From: Maricaulis sp048270265
Lineage (GTDB): Bacteria; Pseudomonadota; Alphaproteobacteria; Caulobacterales; Maricaulaceae
Length of the DNA stretch: 64,000 nt
Direction: 5' to 3'
Assembly: GCF_048270265.1 (NCBI RefSeq)
Contig: NZ_JBLWTD010000016.1
Span: 1-64,000 of the forward strand
The translations under genes and the position numbers were made by a program. This document shows, piece after piece, positions 36,550 to 45,720 of the stretch. Within the stretch, counting starts at the first letter, position 1, and each line of letters opens with the position of its first letter. The notes under the pieces are model-generated. The model did no database searches, was not told the DNA's origin, and saw nothing but the letters and a program-made list of their open reading frames with translations.

Positions 36550-37328
36550 GCCTCGATCTTCTCACTTCGCCTCTGCTGCAGCGCGACGATCTCGTGCATG
36601 CCTTCACGACCCGCGCCGGCGGTGTCAGCAAGGGGCCCTATGCCTCTCTCAACATGACGCGCTCGCGCGGCGACAGCGCGGAGCATGTCGCGACCAACCG
36701 GACGCGGGTGCGCGAGGCGCTGGGGCTGGATCATCTCGCCTTCGCCATCCAGGTGCATGGCAAGGCCGTTGTGCGCGTCGATGATGCCCCCCGGGGTGAT
36801 CAGGCCGCCGGCGAGGCCGATGCGATGATCACCGACCGGCCCGGTATCGGCCTGATCTGCCAGACGGCCGATTGCACGCCCATCCTGCTGTTTGACCCAA
36901 AGCGCCGCGCCGTCGCCGCCATCCATTCCGGCTGGCGCAGCACGGTCCAGAACATTGTCGCCGAGACCGTCGCGGCGATGCAGCGCGAATACGCCAGCGA
37001 GCCGGGCGACGTGATCGCGGCGATCGGGCCGTCGATCTCGGCGGCCAATTACCGCGTCGGCCCGGAAGTGGTGGCGCAGTTCGAGGCGGTTTTCGCCGAC
37101 CGTTCCGGCATTCTCTCGGCGCTCGACGGGGAGGGCGGTGCGCAGCTCGATGTCGGCGAGGCCTGCCGGCGGCAATTGATCGCTTCGGGTGTGCGGGCGG
37201 AAAAAATAGAACGCTCTGCGCTATGCACCTATGCCGAGGAAGCGCGCCTCTTCTCGGCCCGCCGCTCGCATCATCGCGGTGAGAGCGGCGTGTTTGGCGG
37301 CCAGGCGGGGATTATCGGGCTGCGCTAG
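36546..37328 (+). CDS. pgeF: peptidoglycan editing factor PgeF (laccase-domain, YfiH family)
   Basis: 260 residues. Family motifs: HAFTTRAGGVSKGPYASLNM, ADAMITDRPGIGLICQTADC (zinc cysteine) and VAAIHSGWRSTVQNI (zinc His). Members cleave mis-incorporated peptidoglycan precursors or act as purine nucleoside phosphorylases. ATGA overlap with selO. Complete and of normal length. Confidence 0.92.
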   Translation: MSLDLLTSPLLQRDDLVHAFTTRAGGVSKGPYASLNMTRSRGDSAEHVATNRTRVREALGLDHLAFAIQVHGKAVVRVDDAPRGDQAAGEADAMITDRPGIGLICQTADCTPILLFDPKRRAVAAIHSGWRSTVQNIVAETVAAMQREYASEPGDVIAAIGPSISAANYRVGPEVVAQFEAVFADRSGILSALDGEGGAQLDVGEACRRQLIASGVRAEKIERSALCTYAEEARLFSARRSHHRGESGVFGGQAGIIGLR

Positions 37329-37403
37329 GCTCGAGCTTGCCCTTTCGCGGCGGGTATCAACGGCCTAGATTGGGCCCAGCTCCCACCCACAAGGATACGC
37401 CTC

Positions 37404-38450
37404 ATGCCCGCTTCTCTCGGTTACGCCGCCTCTGCTCCCGACGCCGCCCTGGCGCCGATCCGTTTTGACCGGCGCGAGCCGGGCAAGGGCGAGGTGCTGA
37501 TCGAGATCGAGTATTGCGGCGTTTGCCACTCCGATATTCACCAGGCGCGCGGCGAGTGGGGCAATACGCTTTACCCGTGCGTTCCGGGTCACGAGATCAT
37601 CGGCACGGTGACGGCCTGTGGTCCCGACGTCATCAAGTTCAGGGCGGGTGACAGGGTCGGCGTCGGCTGCATGGTCGACAGTTGCGGCACGTGCACCAGC
37701 TGTCATGACGGGCTGGAGCAGTATTGCGAAACCGGGATGACCGGCACCTATAATGGCCGCTTGCCGGACGGCAGCCACACCTTCGGCGGCTATTCCCAGC
37801 GCCTGACGGTGAAGGAGGATTTCGTGCTGCGCATCCCCGAGGGGATGGATCCGGCCGGGGCGGCGCCGCTCTTGTGTGCCGGGATCACGACCTATTCGCC
37901 GCTCAGCCACTGGAAGGTGGGGCCCGGCCAGCGCGTCGGCGTGGTCGGTCTGGGCGGGCTGGGCCATATGGGCGTCAAGATCGCGGCCGCCATGGGCGCC
38001 GAGGTCGTGCTCTTCACCACTTCACCGGGCAAGGCCGAGGACGCCAAACGGCTCGGCGCCAGCCAGGTGGTGATCTCGAAGGACCGCGACCAGATGAAGG
38101 CCGTGCGCGGCCAGCTCGACTTCATCCTCAACACGGTGGCCGCATCACACAATCTCGATCCCTTCCTCGATTGCCTGAAACGCGACGGCACCATGGTGAT
38201 GGTTGGTGTGCCCGAGGTGGCGCATCCATCGCCCTCCGTGGGACGTTTGATCGGACGCCGGCGCACCATTGCCGGCTCGCTCATCGGCGGCATCGCCGAG
38301 ACCCAGGAGATGCTCGATTTCTGTGGCCGGCACGGCCTCGTCTCCGATATCGAGATCATCCCGATGGACGGCATCAACGAGGCCTATGAGCGGATGCTGA
38401 AAAGCGATGTCAAATACCGTTTCGTGGTCGATATGGCGACGCTGAAATAG
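37404..38450 (+). CDS. zinc-dependent NADP alcohol dehydrogenase (CAD/YahK type)
   Basis: 348-residue medium-chain dehydrogenase. Catalytic zinc ligands are C41 (CGVCHSDIHQ) and the PGHE histidine; structural zinc C94, C97, C100, C108 (CGTCTSCHDGLEQYC). Rossmann motif GVVGLGGLGHMGVKIA. The CHSDIHQ and FTTSPGKAEDAKRLGA blocks are typical of broad aldehyde reductases related to cinnamyl alcohol dehydrogenase. Substrate not predictable. Confidence 0.93.
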   Translation: MPASLGYAASAPDAALAPIRFDRREPGKGEVLIEIEYCGVCHSDIHQARGEWGNTLYPCVPGHEIIGTVTACGPDVIKFRAGDRVGVGCMVDSCGTCTSCHDGLEQYCETGMTGTYNGRLPDGSHTFGGYSQRLTVKEDFVLRIPEGMDPAGAAPLLCAGITTYSPLSHWKVGPGQRVGVVGLGGLGHMGVKIAAAMGAEVVLFTTSPGKAEDAKRLGASQVVISKDRDQMKAVRGQLDFILNTVAASHNLDPFLDCLKRDGTMVMVGVPEVAHPSPSVGRLIGRRRTIAGSLIGGIAETQEMLDFCGRHGLVSDIEIIPMDGINEAYERMLKSDVKYRFVVDMATLK

Positions 38451-38750
38451 GACGCCGGCGGCGGGACTGGTTGTCTGCCACTGAAACGCTGTCTGTCAGT
38501 CTGTCACCCGGTCATCGCGGGGTGAAATTACCTTGCAGGACAGGGGAATGCGGCTCTTGCGCCGGTGACAGACAGGCTGTCACCCTGTCACCGATTATGA
38601 TGCGGGTGCCCGCCATGGCGGGCGGGGTATTGCGGGGGGACGATGTCAAAGAGCAGGGTTTCGCACCGATTATAGCTGCGCGGGTGGGCGCGTGGATAAG
38701 CCGGGGGGCGGGCGCGTCCGGCCGCCACCAAAACCACATGTCGGGATTTC

Positions 38751-38836
38751 GCCCTTCGGGGTCCAGCCTCGTCAAGGCGCAGGCCCGCTTCGCGGCGGCC
38801 TCCGGCCGGCCTTGACGAGGCTGGACCCCGAAGGGC
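38751..38836. repeat. long hairpin with a perfect 27-bp stem
   Basis: Arms 38751-38777 and 38810-38836 are exact reverse complements (starting gcccttcggggtccag), with a 32-base GC-rich spacer that can fold internally. Much longer than a transcription terminator and lacking a T-run. It may be a REP/REPIN-like element. Confidence 0.85.
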
Positions 38837-38900
38837 CCCTTTGCTGGCAAGTGGTTTAAGGGCGGGTCTGGCGCCGGGGGCGCCGTGTGGGCACGGAACC

Positions 38901-39141
38901 AACAGGGACACACGCCATTTCACTAAACTAGTTGGCTTTCTCCAAGCTCCCCTCGGCAAGCGCCGGGCGGACCGGCTCTTGAAGCCCTTGCCGAGCATGA
39001 CGCCAGCCCGGATACCGGTATGGTTTTCAGGGCGAGGCCTGGCCCGGCGCGCCGGTCTCCTGGATATTCGAAGCGCGACGATTTCCGGGTCGGATAGATC
39101 GTGAGCGCCCCCGTTTATTCAAAATGGTGAGTGTCCCCGTT
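38901..39141. mobile_element. candidate MITE-like relic with terminal inverted repeats
   Basis: The left end aacagggacacacgccattt (38901-38920) and the reverse complement of 39122-39141 (aacggggacactcaccattt) agree at 17 of 20 positions. The right end is part of a 20-base direct repeat, gtgagcgcccccgtttattc at 39101-39120 and gtgagtgtccccgtttattc at 39127-39146. The 241-bp unit encodes nothing. Target duplications are not evident. Confidence 0.4.
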
Positions 39142-39241
39142 TATTCATCCGCCCCGGCCCCCGGGGTCGGATAATTCTTGATTGCGTAAGTGAAATTTGC
39201 TGCTATCGGTGGCGTTTCGACTGGATCCTTTGGGGGAAATT

Positions 39242-39703
39242 ATGAACAAAACCATCCTTGCCATTTGTGCTGCATCGACTGTCCTGGCCGGATGCGGCAC
39301 CATCACGCGCGGGTCAAATGACACCTGGGTGGTCGAGACCGATCCGCCGGGCGCTACGGTCATGACTTCGAACGGATATCAGTGCCAGAGTACGCCCTGC
39401 GCGATCAAAATGCCGCGACGGTCTGAGTTCGTCGCAACGATTGAACGCAGTGGCTACGAGACTGTAACCGTGAACGTGACGCACCAGGTTTCCGGTGCTG
39501 GTGGTGCATCAATGGCCGGCAATGTTCTCGTTGGTGGCCTGATCGGGGCGGCAGTGGATGCCGGCACCGGGTCCATGCATGACCTGGTGCCCAATCCGGT
39601 CCACATCAATCTCGTCCCGCTGTCTGCCGATGCGACGGCCCCGCTCGCGGACCCTGCGCCTGTTGCGCCTGCGGAGTCCGATGAGCTTCCATCGACGAAA
39701 TAG
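39242..39703 (+). CDS. PEGA-domain lipoprotein
   Basis: 153 residues. Lipobox LAGC (cysteine about 18), then a PEGA domain (VETDPPGATVMTSNGYQCQS, with a following cysteine and ERSGYETVTV), a glycine-rich stretch (VLVGGLIGAAVDAG) and a Pro/Ala tail. PEGA modules are surface or periplasmic beta-sandwiches associated with S-layer or wall contacts. A gggggaaat ribosome site precedes ATG 39242. Codon use is less GC-biased than its neighbours. Confidence 0.78.
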   Translation: MNKTILAICAASTVLAGCGTITRGSNDTWVVETDPPGATVMTSNGYQCQSTPCAIKMPRRSEFVATIERSGYETVTVNVTHQVSGAGGASMAGNVLVGGLIGAAVDAGTGSMHDLVPNPVHINLVPLSADATAPLADPAPVAPAESDELPSTK

Positions 39704-39863
39704 GCGGACCTGAGAAACGCGGGTCAGCTCCGCTTGGTGTGAAACGGCGTTCCCCGGCGGGGATTGGCTGTCTCCCGTCAGGCGGAGCCGACCCGTCTGC
39801 TTCCGTTGAGGCGATGTTCGCCTTCGCCACGGTCCGGCCGCAGCGTGCGCCGCGCGTGAAGGA

Positions 39864-39914
39864 TGGTGGCCCCGGCGCGATTCGAACGCGCGACCTGCAG
39901 ATTGGGAATTCTGT
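39864..39914 (-). pseudogene. 3' fragment of tRNA-Arg (att-like duplication)
   Basis: The CCA end, acceptor 3' strand and T arm (39864-39896) are identical over 33 bases to the tRNA-Arg at 48243. The anticodon arm continues with two substitutions and one inserted base to about 39914, where similarity ends; there is no D arm or 5' acceptor. It cannot be a functional tRNA. The rest of the 39704-40028 spacer holds nothing I can identify. Confidence 0.85.
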
Positions 39915-40028
39915 CTTCCGTTAGCGAATTGAACAGGTTGACCGTAACCTACGGCGCTTGCGGCGTGTAAGCCAGCGGCAGGCGGAGTGTTGAGGCCAAA
40001 CCTCAGCCCACGCAGAGGGTCGCGCCCG

Positions 40029-41876
40029 TCATTCGCCGTCCCGGAACTCGATCTCGAGCCGGTTGTCAAAGGCCGGCAGGACCAGCGTTCCGGCGTCCAG
40101 ACGGGCTCCTGCGGGCAATGGAGCAACGGGGCGCCAGGTCTCGGGGATCTGTACGGTCAGGCCCTCGATCGGGGCGGCGGTTGTGATCACCAGCGAGATG
40201 GTCCGGGCGTCGAGGCTGACATCAAGCCCGACCATATCGCGCGCCGCCCACCAGTCGCCGAAGGCCTGCAGCGTGCCGGTCCATGAAAATGGCCCGCTTG
40301 CCGTGAGCAGAGCATCGAGCATGGCCAGTTTCTCGCCGGTCTCGTTGGGGTGGATCAGGACGACATTGACGCCGCCATATCCGGCCAGCGAGGTGGCCAG
40401 CTCGATCCCGGCCGCCAGCCTGTCGTCATCGGGAACGGGCTGCTCGTCCTCGAGGGAAATCGGGAATTCGTAGATCGCCGTCTGGCTGGAATAGCGGCGG
40501 CCGAAATTGGCCCGGTAGGGCAGGTGCGACAGCGCTGTTCCGGAACTGATCGAGGTGGAGAAACGGTAGCCGCTGGCCTCGAGCGCCTCGGGCAGGCTGT
40601 CCGGTGTTGCCAGATAGCCCGGCCGGAAGGAGGTGACGGTCTCGCCCGTCAGGGACTCAAGCAGAAACCGGCTGACGCGCAGCTCGCCGAGCACCGAGGC
40701 ATGGCGCGTATCCTCGACGCCGGCCACCCGCGGCTGATAATCGGGATATCGCTCCTCGCCACTGCCCAGCGGCAGCCCGGAGAAGACGTCGGAATGGCTG
40801 ACGGAATGGCTGCCGATCTCCATGCCCCGGTCCTGGAGCTCCTGAATGGCGGTGAAGGCGGCCTCATCGAAGAAGCCGCGGTCGAGATAATCGCGGTAGT
40901 ACTTGGTCTGAATGAAGAAGGTGCCGTGTACGCCGTGGCGCTCAAGCACGTCGGCATAGGCCGCCATATTCGCCACGGAATGCTGGTAGTCGACATCGAA
41001 GGTGATGATGCTGGCCATCGCCTGGCCGTCGGGCACCGTCGCCAGGGTCACAGCGTCGGGCGCGTGCCGGTAGATGGCCCGCACCAGGCGCAACCAGACA
41101 TCCACTGACGGCTCATAGCCATTGGCATAATCGCGCCCGGCGCCCTCATCGCGGCCCGAATGGGCCCGCAGGATGAAGAATCCGAGATCGAAGCCCAGCG
41201 CATAGGCCTGGCCACCGCCGGCATGGGACCGGGTGATGAAGGCCGGCGCGCCATCCTGGTAGCGGCCGAGCACGGTTTGCGCACCGATGAAGGACTGGGT
41301 TCCGATCCAGCTCTCGGGACGCTCCGGATTGCCCAGTCTGACGACGCGTTCGCGCGGATCGGTCAGAAAGCCGGTCAGGGCCTGTTCCGGCTCGAAGCTG
41401 ACCTCATAATGTTCACGGCTTTCTTCCAGACGGTCGAAGCCGAACACATCCTGCACCCCGCCGCCGAGCACCTGAGTTGCGATCAGCGTGCCGCCATCAT
41501 CCACATACTGACGCAAATGGCCGAGTTCGGCCGGCTCGAGCAGGGCACCGGAAATGATCGGATAGACCAGAACCGAGGAATGCTGCACGGCGCGGGACGC
41601 ATCGCGGGTGACGATAAAGGGCACGCCGATCGTGCGCAGCCCGTGCACCAGGCCCAGCCAGGCGGAGTCCTCGTCGGTCAGGAGAATGGCGAGGCGCGAG
41701 GTGCTGCCGGCCTCGTAATCGCGCCAGTCGGCCGGGTCGGCTTCGATATCCGTGCTGACAATGGCGGGGCCATTCAGCCCGCGCAGGAAAGCCGGCGGCC
41801 GGCTCAGCCACACACTCGCCGCGATTATCAGGCCTATCGTCAGGATGGCCCCAATTACACCCCAACCCGGTTTCAT
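40029..41876 (-). CDS. membrane-anchored polysaccharide deacetylase-family protein
   Basis: 615 residues. N-terminal anchor (VIGAILTIGLIIAASVWLS), then a Rossmann/GATase-like region (about 60-260; RLAILLTDEDSAWLGLVHGL, YVDDGGTLIATQ) resembling DUF4350-type sensors, then a NodB-type CE4 domain: ITFDVDYQHS, SHSVSHSD (His pair), SFRPGYLATPD and VLIHPNET, and a C-terminal beta domain. The two-domain plan suggests periplasmic N-deacetylation of a surface glycan, comparable in role to PgaB/IcaB. It diverges from the 42026 gene across 149 bases. Confidence 0.85.
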   Translation of the reverse strand: MKPGWGVIGAILTIGLIIAASVWLSRPPAFLRGLNGPAIVSTDIEADPADWRDYEAGSTSRLAILLTDEDSAWLGLVHGLRTIGVPFIVTRDASRAVQHSSVLVYPIISGALLEPAELGHLRQYVDDGGTLIATQVLGGGVQDVFGFDRLEESREHYEVSFEPEQALTGFLTDPRERVVRLGNPERPESWIGTQSFIGAQTVLGRYQDGAPAFITRSHAGGGQAYALGFDLGFFILRAHSGRDEGAGRDYANGYEPSVDVWLRLVRAIYRHAPDAVTLATVPDGQAMASIITFDVDYQHSVANMAAYADVLERHGVHGTFFIQTKYYRDYLDRGFFDEAAFTAIQELQDRGMEIGSHSVSHSDVFSGLPLGSGEERYPDYQPRVAGVEDTRHASVLGELRVSRFLLESLTGETVTSFRPGYLATPDSLPEALEASGYRFSTSISSGTALSHLPYRANFGRRYSSQTAIYEFPISLEDEQPVPDDDRLAAGIELATSLAGYGGVNVVLIHPNETGEKLAMLDALLTASGPFSWTGTLQAFGDWWAARDMVGLDVSLDARTISLVITTAAPIEGLTVQIPETWRPVAPLPAGARLDAGTLVLPAFDNRLEIEFRDGE

Positions 41877-42025
41877 AATCTTTTCGGCCTTCTCTCGAGC
41901 GGATCAATAAACCCGCAAGGGGTTACCGTGCAGTTTTGACGTATGCGCACAGTGGCGCGATTCCGTACCGCAGCCCATTTCCGGCATTGTGGCCGGTTCC
42001 AAGCACCAAGGACAGAATTTCCGCA

Positions 42026-43246
42026 ATGCCCTCAACCGCCCTGCCAATCGCTCTCTCGGCCCTGCTCGGCATGTCCCTCGCCGCGGGCGCGCCAGCCCAT
42101 GCCGGGGAACCGGTCTGGACCTCGGCCCTGCCCAACGCCCGGCCGGCCTGCCTCTCGGCCATTCATGTCTATGTGCGCCCGGGCAGCGGGGAGGCGGTCG
42201 AGTATCTGCGCGCCGAGGCCATCGAAGACGGCTGCCCATCGCCGGCACCCGCGGACAGTTCAACGCCCGATCCCGCCCTCCCGCGCGAGGCGCGGCCGGT
42301 TGACCGGGATCTGCAACGCGGGGCCTGGGTCTGGCGCAGCGAGTTCTGGCAGCAGGATCCCGAGGCCTTCATCGCGTCGGCGCTGACCCAGGGGCTCGAC
42401 CATGTCTTCATTTCGGTCCCGATCGTGGAGGGTGAGGTTGAGGCTGCGCCCGCGCTGGAACGGCTGATCGCCACGGCCCATGCCCGCGGGATCCGGGTGT
42501 CGGCAGTCGAGGGCGATCCGGAAATGGTCACAGCCGCCGGGCTGCAATTCGCGCAGAACCGCGCCCTGGCGCTGCGGCAATACAATCTCGACCACGCCGA
42601 AATGCCCCTGGACGGGCTGCAATACGATATCGAGCCCTATCTGCTGCCGGATTATGCGCTGGCACCGGAGGAGATGCTCGAGCAATGGGCGCAATCGGTG
42701 ATCGCCCTGGGCGAGACCTATGGTGCCAATGTCGATATCGTCATCCCGTTCTGGCTCCCGCTCGTCCCCGGCGGGCCGGAGGCGCTGGCGGCCGTTCGCG
42801 AGCGCGCCGCCCGGCTTACGGTCATGGCCTACCGGACCGCGCCGGCCTCGATCCTGACCGCCGCACAGCCAGCCCTGGCCTGGGGCGAGGCGCATGACCT
42901 GCCCGTTGTCATCGCGCTTGAAACCGGTCCGCTGGAGGATGAATACCTCCAGGTCTACCGGCCGGCACCGAGCGGCCAGCTTCAGATTTCACGATCGGGA
43001 CCCGTTCAGGAAGTCCATTTGCTCGCCGACGCCGTGTCCGGCACTATCGCCGAGCCCGCCTTCCGTTACAGCCACACCGTGACCGCTCCGGCATCGCGGG
43101 TCAGCTTTGGCGGCGACCTGCCGGCCCTGTACCGGGCACTGGACGAGGTGGAGCCGGGGCTCAATGGCTATGACAGCTATGCCGGCGTGGCGATCCACGG
43201 GCTGGTCCAGCTTGCAGACCCGGCGCTCATAAGGAATGAGCGCTGA
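42026..43246 (+). CDS. exported TIM-barrel-like protein of the polysaccharide locus
   Basis: 406 residues with a signal peptide ending APAHA. The mature part (GAWVWRSEFWQQDPEAFIAS, DGLQYDIEPYLLPDYAL, VDIVIPFWLPLVPGG) has the strand-helix rhythm and acidic strand ends of a glycoside-hydrolase-like barrel; QYDIEPY could carry the catalytic acids. No family assigned with certainty. Context points to trimming or binding the glycan made by the GT2 enzyme. ATG 42026 follows aaggacag; the frame is open further upstream. Confidence 0.65.
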   Translation: MPSTALPIALSALLGMSLAAGAPAHAGEPVWTSALPNARPACLSAIHVYVRPGSGEAVEYLRAEAIEDGCPSPAPADSSTPDPALPREARPVDRDLQRGAWVWRSEFWQQDPEAFIASALTQGLDHVFISVPIVEGEVEAAPALERLIATAHARGIRVSAVEGDPEMVTAAGLQFAQNRALALRQYNLDHAEMPLDGLQYDIEPYLLPDYALAPEEMLEQWAQSVIALGETYGANVDIVIPFWLPLVPGGPEALAAVRERAARLTVMAYRTAPASILTAAQPALAWGEAHDLPVVIALETGPLEDEYLQVYRPAPSGQLQISRSGPVQEVHLLADAVSGTIAEPAFRYSHTVTAPASRVSFGGDLPALYRALDEVEPGLNGYDSYAGVAIHGLVQLADPALIRNER

Positions 43247-43475
43247 GCTTCATCCAGCCGGCCCTGGAGGCTTGCAGGCACGGGATATCCCAAAGTAAGA
43301 GCTTGTGCCTGCATCCTAACTGGATCAAACTTCGTACACTTCCATATTGCACGCAATGCGGGCAACCGCCCCCGGTGGCGCCGCAATTCCGGGTGCCGCC
43401 CGCGCCGGGCAGGATCGAACTTGTAGCGTGAACGCCCGGCCATCCACATACAGGCCGGAAGTTGGAGAATTCTCA

Positions 43476-44627
43476 TTGGTCAATAGCAAGCCAGATTTAT
43501 CACTGCTGCACGAGCGCTGGCAGCACGCCCTGTCGGAATTTCTCGAGCGTGCAGGCGCCACCCGGCTTGAGCTGGATCGCAATACTGCGTCCCTCGTGGA
43601 TGGCAGCGCTGACCAGACGCAGCTCGACGCGCTGATCAATGACACGCACAAGCTGGCGGGGTCGGGCGGCACATTCGGCTTTCCCGTTATCAGCCGGCTG
43701 GCCAAGGCCGCGGAACGCCTCCTGTTGGCCGGTCCCGGCTCGGATGCTGAATCGATCGCCGCCCTGCAGGCCCTGAGCGCTTATCTCGGCGATGTCGTCG
43801 CGGGCAAGCATACCAGCGAAACGACACCCGATTTCGGTGAAGCCGAGCGCGCCAAAGCGCCGGAACCGGCCGGGCGTGCCGTCCGCCAGCGGCGCGTCCT
43901 GATTGCCGAGGATGACGTCGTGTTCGCGGCGCTGATCCGGGATATGTTCGGCGGAGAGATTGACGTGCACACGGTGCATGACGGCGATGAAGTCATCGCC
44001 GCCGTCCGCCGCCTGACACCCGATGTCCTGCTGCTTGATGACGGACTTCCGAACCTGCGCGGGCTCGATTTGATCGAGACCCTGCACCGCGATGGCATGA
44101 CGCGGGATATGGGCGTGGTGATGATGACCGCCAATGCGGCTCCGGACTCGATCTTGCGGGCGATCTAGGCCGGCGCGGTTGATTATCTGGTCAAGCCGGT
44201 CGACCCAGTCGCCCTCGTCCGGACCATTCGCGAACGGCTGGACAATTCACGCTCCAGCGTGCTGCTGATCGATGACGACCCCCTGGTCCTGCAATTGCTC
44301 CGCGACGGGTTTCGCAATGCCGGTTGCCTGGTCGCCGAGGCCGCCGACGGCGAGACCGCGCTGGATATGGTCGCCGCGGAAAAATTCGACCTTCTCGTGC
44401 TCGACCGGATGATGCCCGGCCTCGATGGCAGTGCCGTGCTCCACCGTCTGAAGAGCGATCAGCGGACCCGCGACATTCCCGTCATTATCCTGACCGCACG
44501 CGGCGGGGCCGACGAGTCGCTGGCCTTCCTGCGGCGCGGCGTCACCGATTTCATCACCAAACCCTTCAACCCGGAAGAAGTTGTTCTGCGCGGGTTGAGA
44601 ATCCTGGAGCGGGCCAATGCTGGTTGA
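43476..44627 (+). pseudogene. Hpt-REC-REC phosphorelay regulator interrupted by one TAG
   Basis: 383 codons from TTG 43476 (ggag eight bases before it). Hpt domain about 1-110, with phospho-accepting His in DTHKLAGSGGTFGF. REC1 about 143-260 (VLIAEDD, DVLLLDDGLP, VMMTAN, YLVKPVD) and REC2 about 262-380 (VLLIDDDP, LLVLDRMMPG, IILTAR, FITKPF). TAG at 44166-44168 interrupts REC1 in the usual helix (RAI-stop-AGAVDYLVKP), where Gln, Glu or Lys would need one base change. All else is intact, so the mutation or base-call error is recent. GTG 44259 could restart REC2 alone. Confidence 0.85.
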
Positions 44628-45720
44628 GGCTGCAACAGCCATCCTGCTGGCCCTGCAGGCCGCGCCGGTTGAGACCGGGGACTGGCGCGCCGATGTCTGG
44701 CGGCTTTCCGATGAGGGCGATTATGCGGCCGCTCTGGCCCGTGTCGGAAACTCCCCGGACCCGGCCAGCTATGAAGCCCGGGTGATGCGCGTTCGCGTGC
44801 TCGCCTGGAGCGGTGACTATCCGGGCGCCGGGCGCGAGCTCGCCGAACTGGAACGCACCTATCCGGGCAATCCGGAACTGGCGGCCGTGCGGGGATCGCT
44901 GGCCTATTATCAAGGGCAGACCGAGGCGGCCAGGGCGGCGTTTGGACGGGCTCTGGCGCTCGACCCGAATTCGGCAGAGGCCCGCGACGGGCTTGCCCGC
45001 CTCGAGGGTGCAAGCGCCGGGGCAGAGATACGGCTGCGGCTCGACATGGGTGTGGAGGTCAGCACATTCTCGCGTTCGGCAAACAGCAACTGGACGCATG
45101 GATTTTCGGAACTGACCTGGACCGCGCCGAAATTCTCGGCCGGGATCCGCGCCGATCATTACGAGCGCTTTGGCCTGCGCAATGACAGTCTCGGCCTGCG
45201 TCTCGGCTACCGTCTCGACGAGAAATGGGATCTGGAGGGCAATGCCGATATCGGGCCGGACAATGTTTTCCGCCCCGAAGCCAGCTTCGGTGCCACCCTC
45301 GGCCGGCGCTGGGCTTCGCCTGCGTCAGGTCTGCCGGCCGTGCGGACCACGCTGGGACTGCGCCGCGACCAGTACAGTACGGTCACGGTCGATACCGCCG
45401 CCCTGGGGCTGGGACTGTTCTGGGACGGCTACAGCCTGGAGGCCCAGACCATCGCCGTTGCCGATGCGGGCGAGGATGCCAGTTATGGCGCCTTGCTGCG
45501 GGGTTCCTACGCGGTTGGCGAGCGCGCCACATTCAGCCTCGGCATGGCCGATGCGCCAGAGACCGATGCCGGGGTCACCGTCAATACACGCAGCCTGTTT
45601 GGCGGGGTCCGCTACCGCTTTGACGAGAACCGGCAAATCCGGCTCGACTGCGCACGCGATGACCGCGAGAATTCCTACATCCGGAAGGCGTGCAGTGTTT
45701 CAATCAGCTATCATTTCTGA
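44617..45720 (+). CDS. TPR and YaiO-type outer-membrane beta-barrel protein
   Basis: 367 residues. N-terminal TPR-like helices (about 20-130; ARVLAWSGDYPGAGRELAEL-type repeats, AFGRALALDPNSAEARDGLA), then a YaiO_OMP barrel (about 135-367) of alternating strands ending in Phe (SVSISYHF). The N terminus (LVEAATAILLALQAAPVETG) can act as a signal. Its E. coli namesake is an outer-membrane protein near a glycosyltransferase and a deacetylase gene, like this locus. The ATG overlaps the regulator stop by 11 bases. Likely exports or anchors the glycan. Confidence 0.82.
   Translation: MLVEAATAILLALQAAPVETGDWRADVWRLSDEGDYAAALARVGNSPDPASYEARVMRVRVLAWSGDYPGAGRELAELERTYPGNPELAAVRGSLAYYQGQTEAARAAFGRALALDPNSAEARDGLARLEGASAGAEIRLRLDMGVEVSTFSRSANSNWTHGFSELTWTAPKFSAGIRADHYERFGLRNDSLGLRLGYRLDEKWDLEGNADIGPDNVFRPEASFGATLGRRWASPASGLPAVRTTLGLRRDQYSTVTVDTAALGLGLFWDGYSLEAQTIAVADAGEDASYGALLRGSYAVGERATFSLGMADAPETDAGVTVNTRSLFGGVRYRFDENRQIRLDCARDDRENSYIRKACSVSISYHF

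Larger units (their letters stand above)
38451..39241. other. 791-bp gene-free region rich in inverted repeats
   Basis: No convincing gene on either strand; the longest frames have unbiased, arginine-rich translations. It holds a 10-bp inverted repeat (38489-38498 with 38566-38575), a 27-bp perfect inverted repeat (38751-38836), a 9-bp one (38952-38960 with 38987-38995), an imperfect 20-bp terminal pair (38901-39141) and a 20-base direct repeat. The ensemble looks like decayed mobile DNA. Confidence 0.6.

Noticed and set aside
38588..38998. 136-residue minus-strand frame in the repeat-rich spacer
   Set aside because: Translation is arginine/proline/alanine-rich, has no start signal, and spans the 27-bp inverted repeat; it is a by-product of GC-rich repeat DNA.
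39900..39940. A second functional tRNA (possible anticodon CCC) at the tRNA-like sequence
   Set aside because: No D arm or 5' acceptor strand can be found and the anticodon stem has an inserted base; only the 3' half exists.
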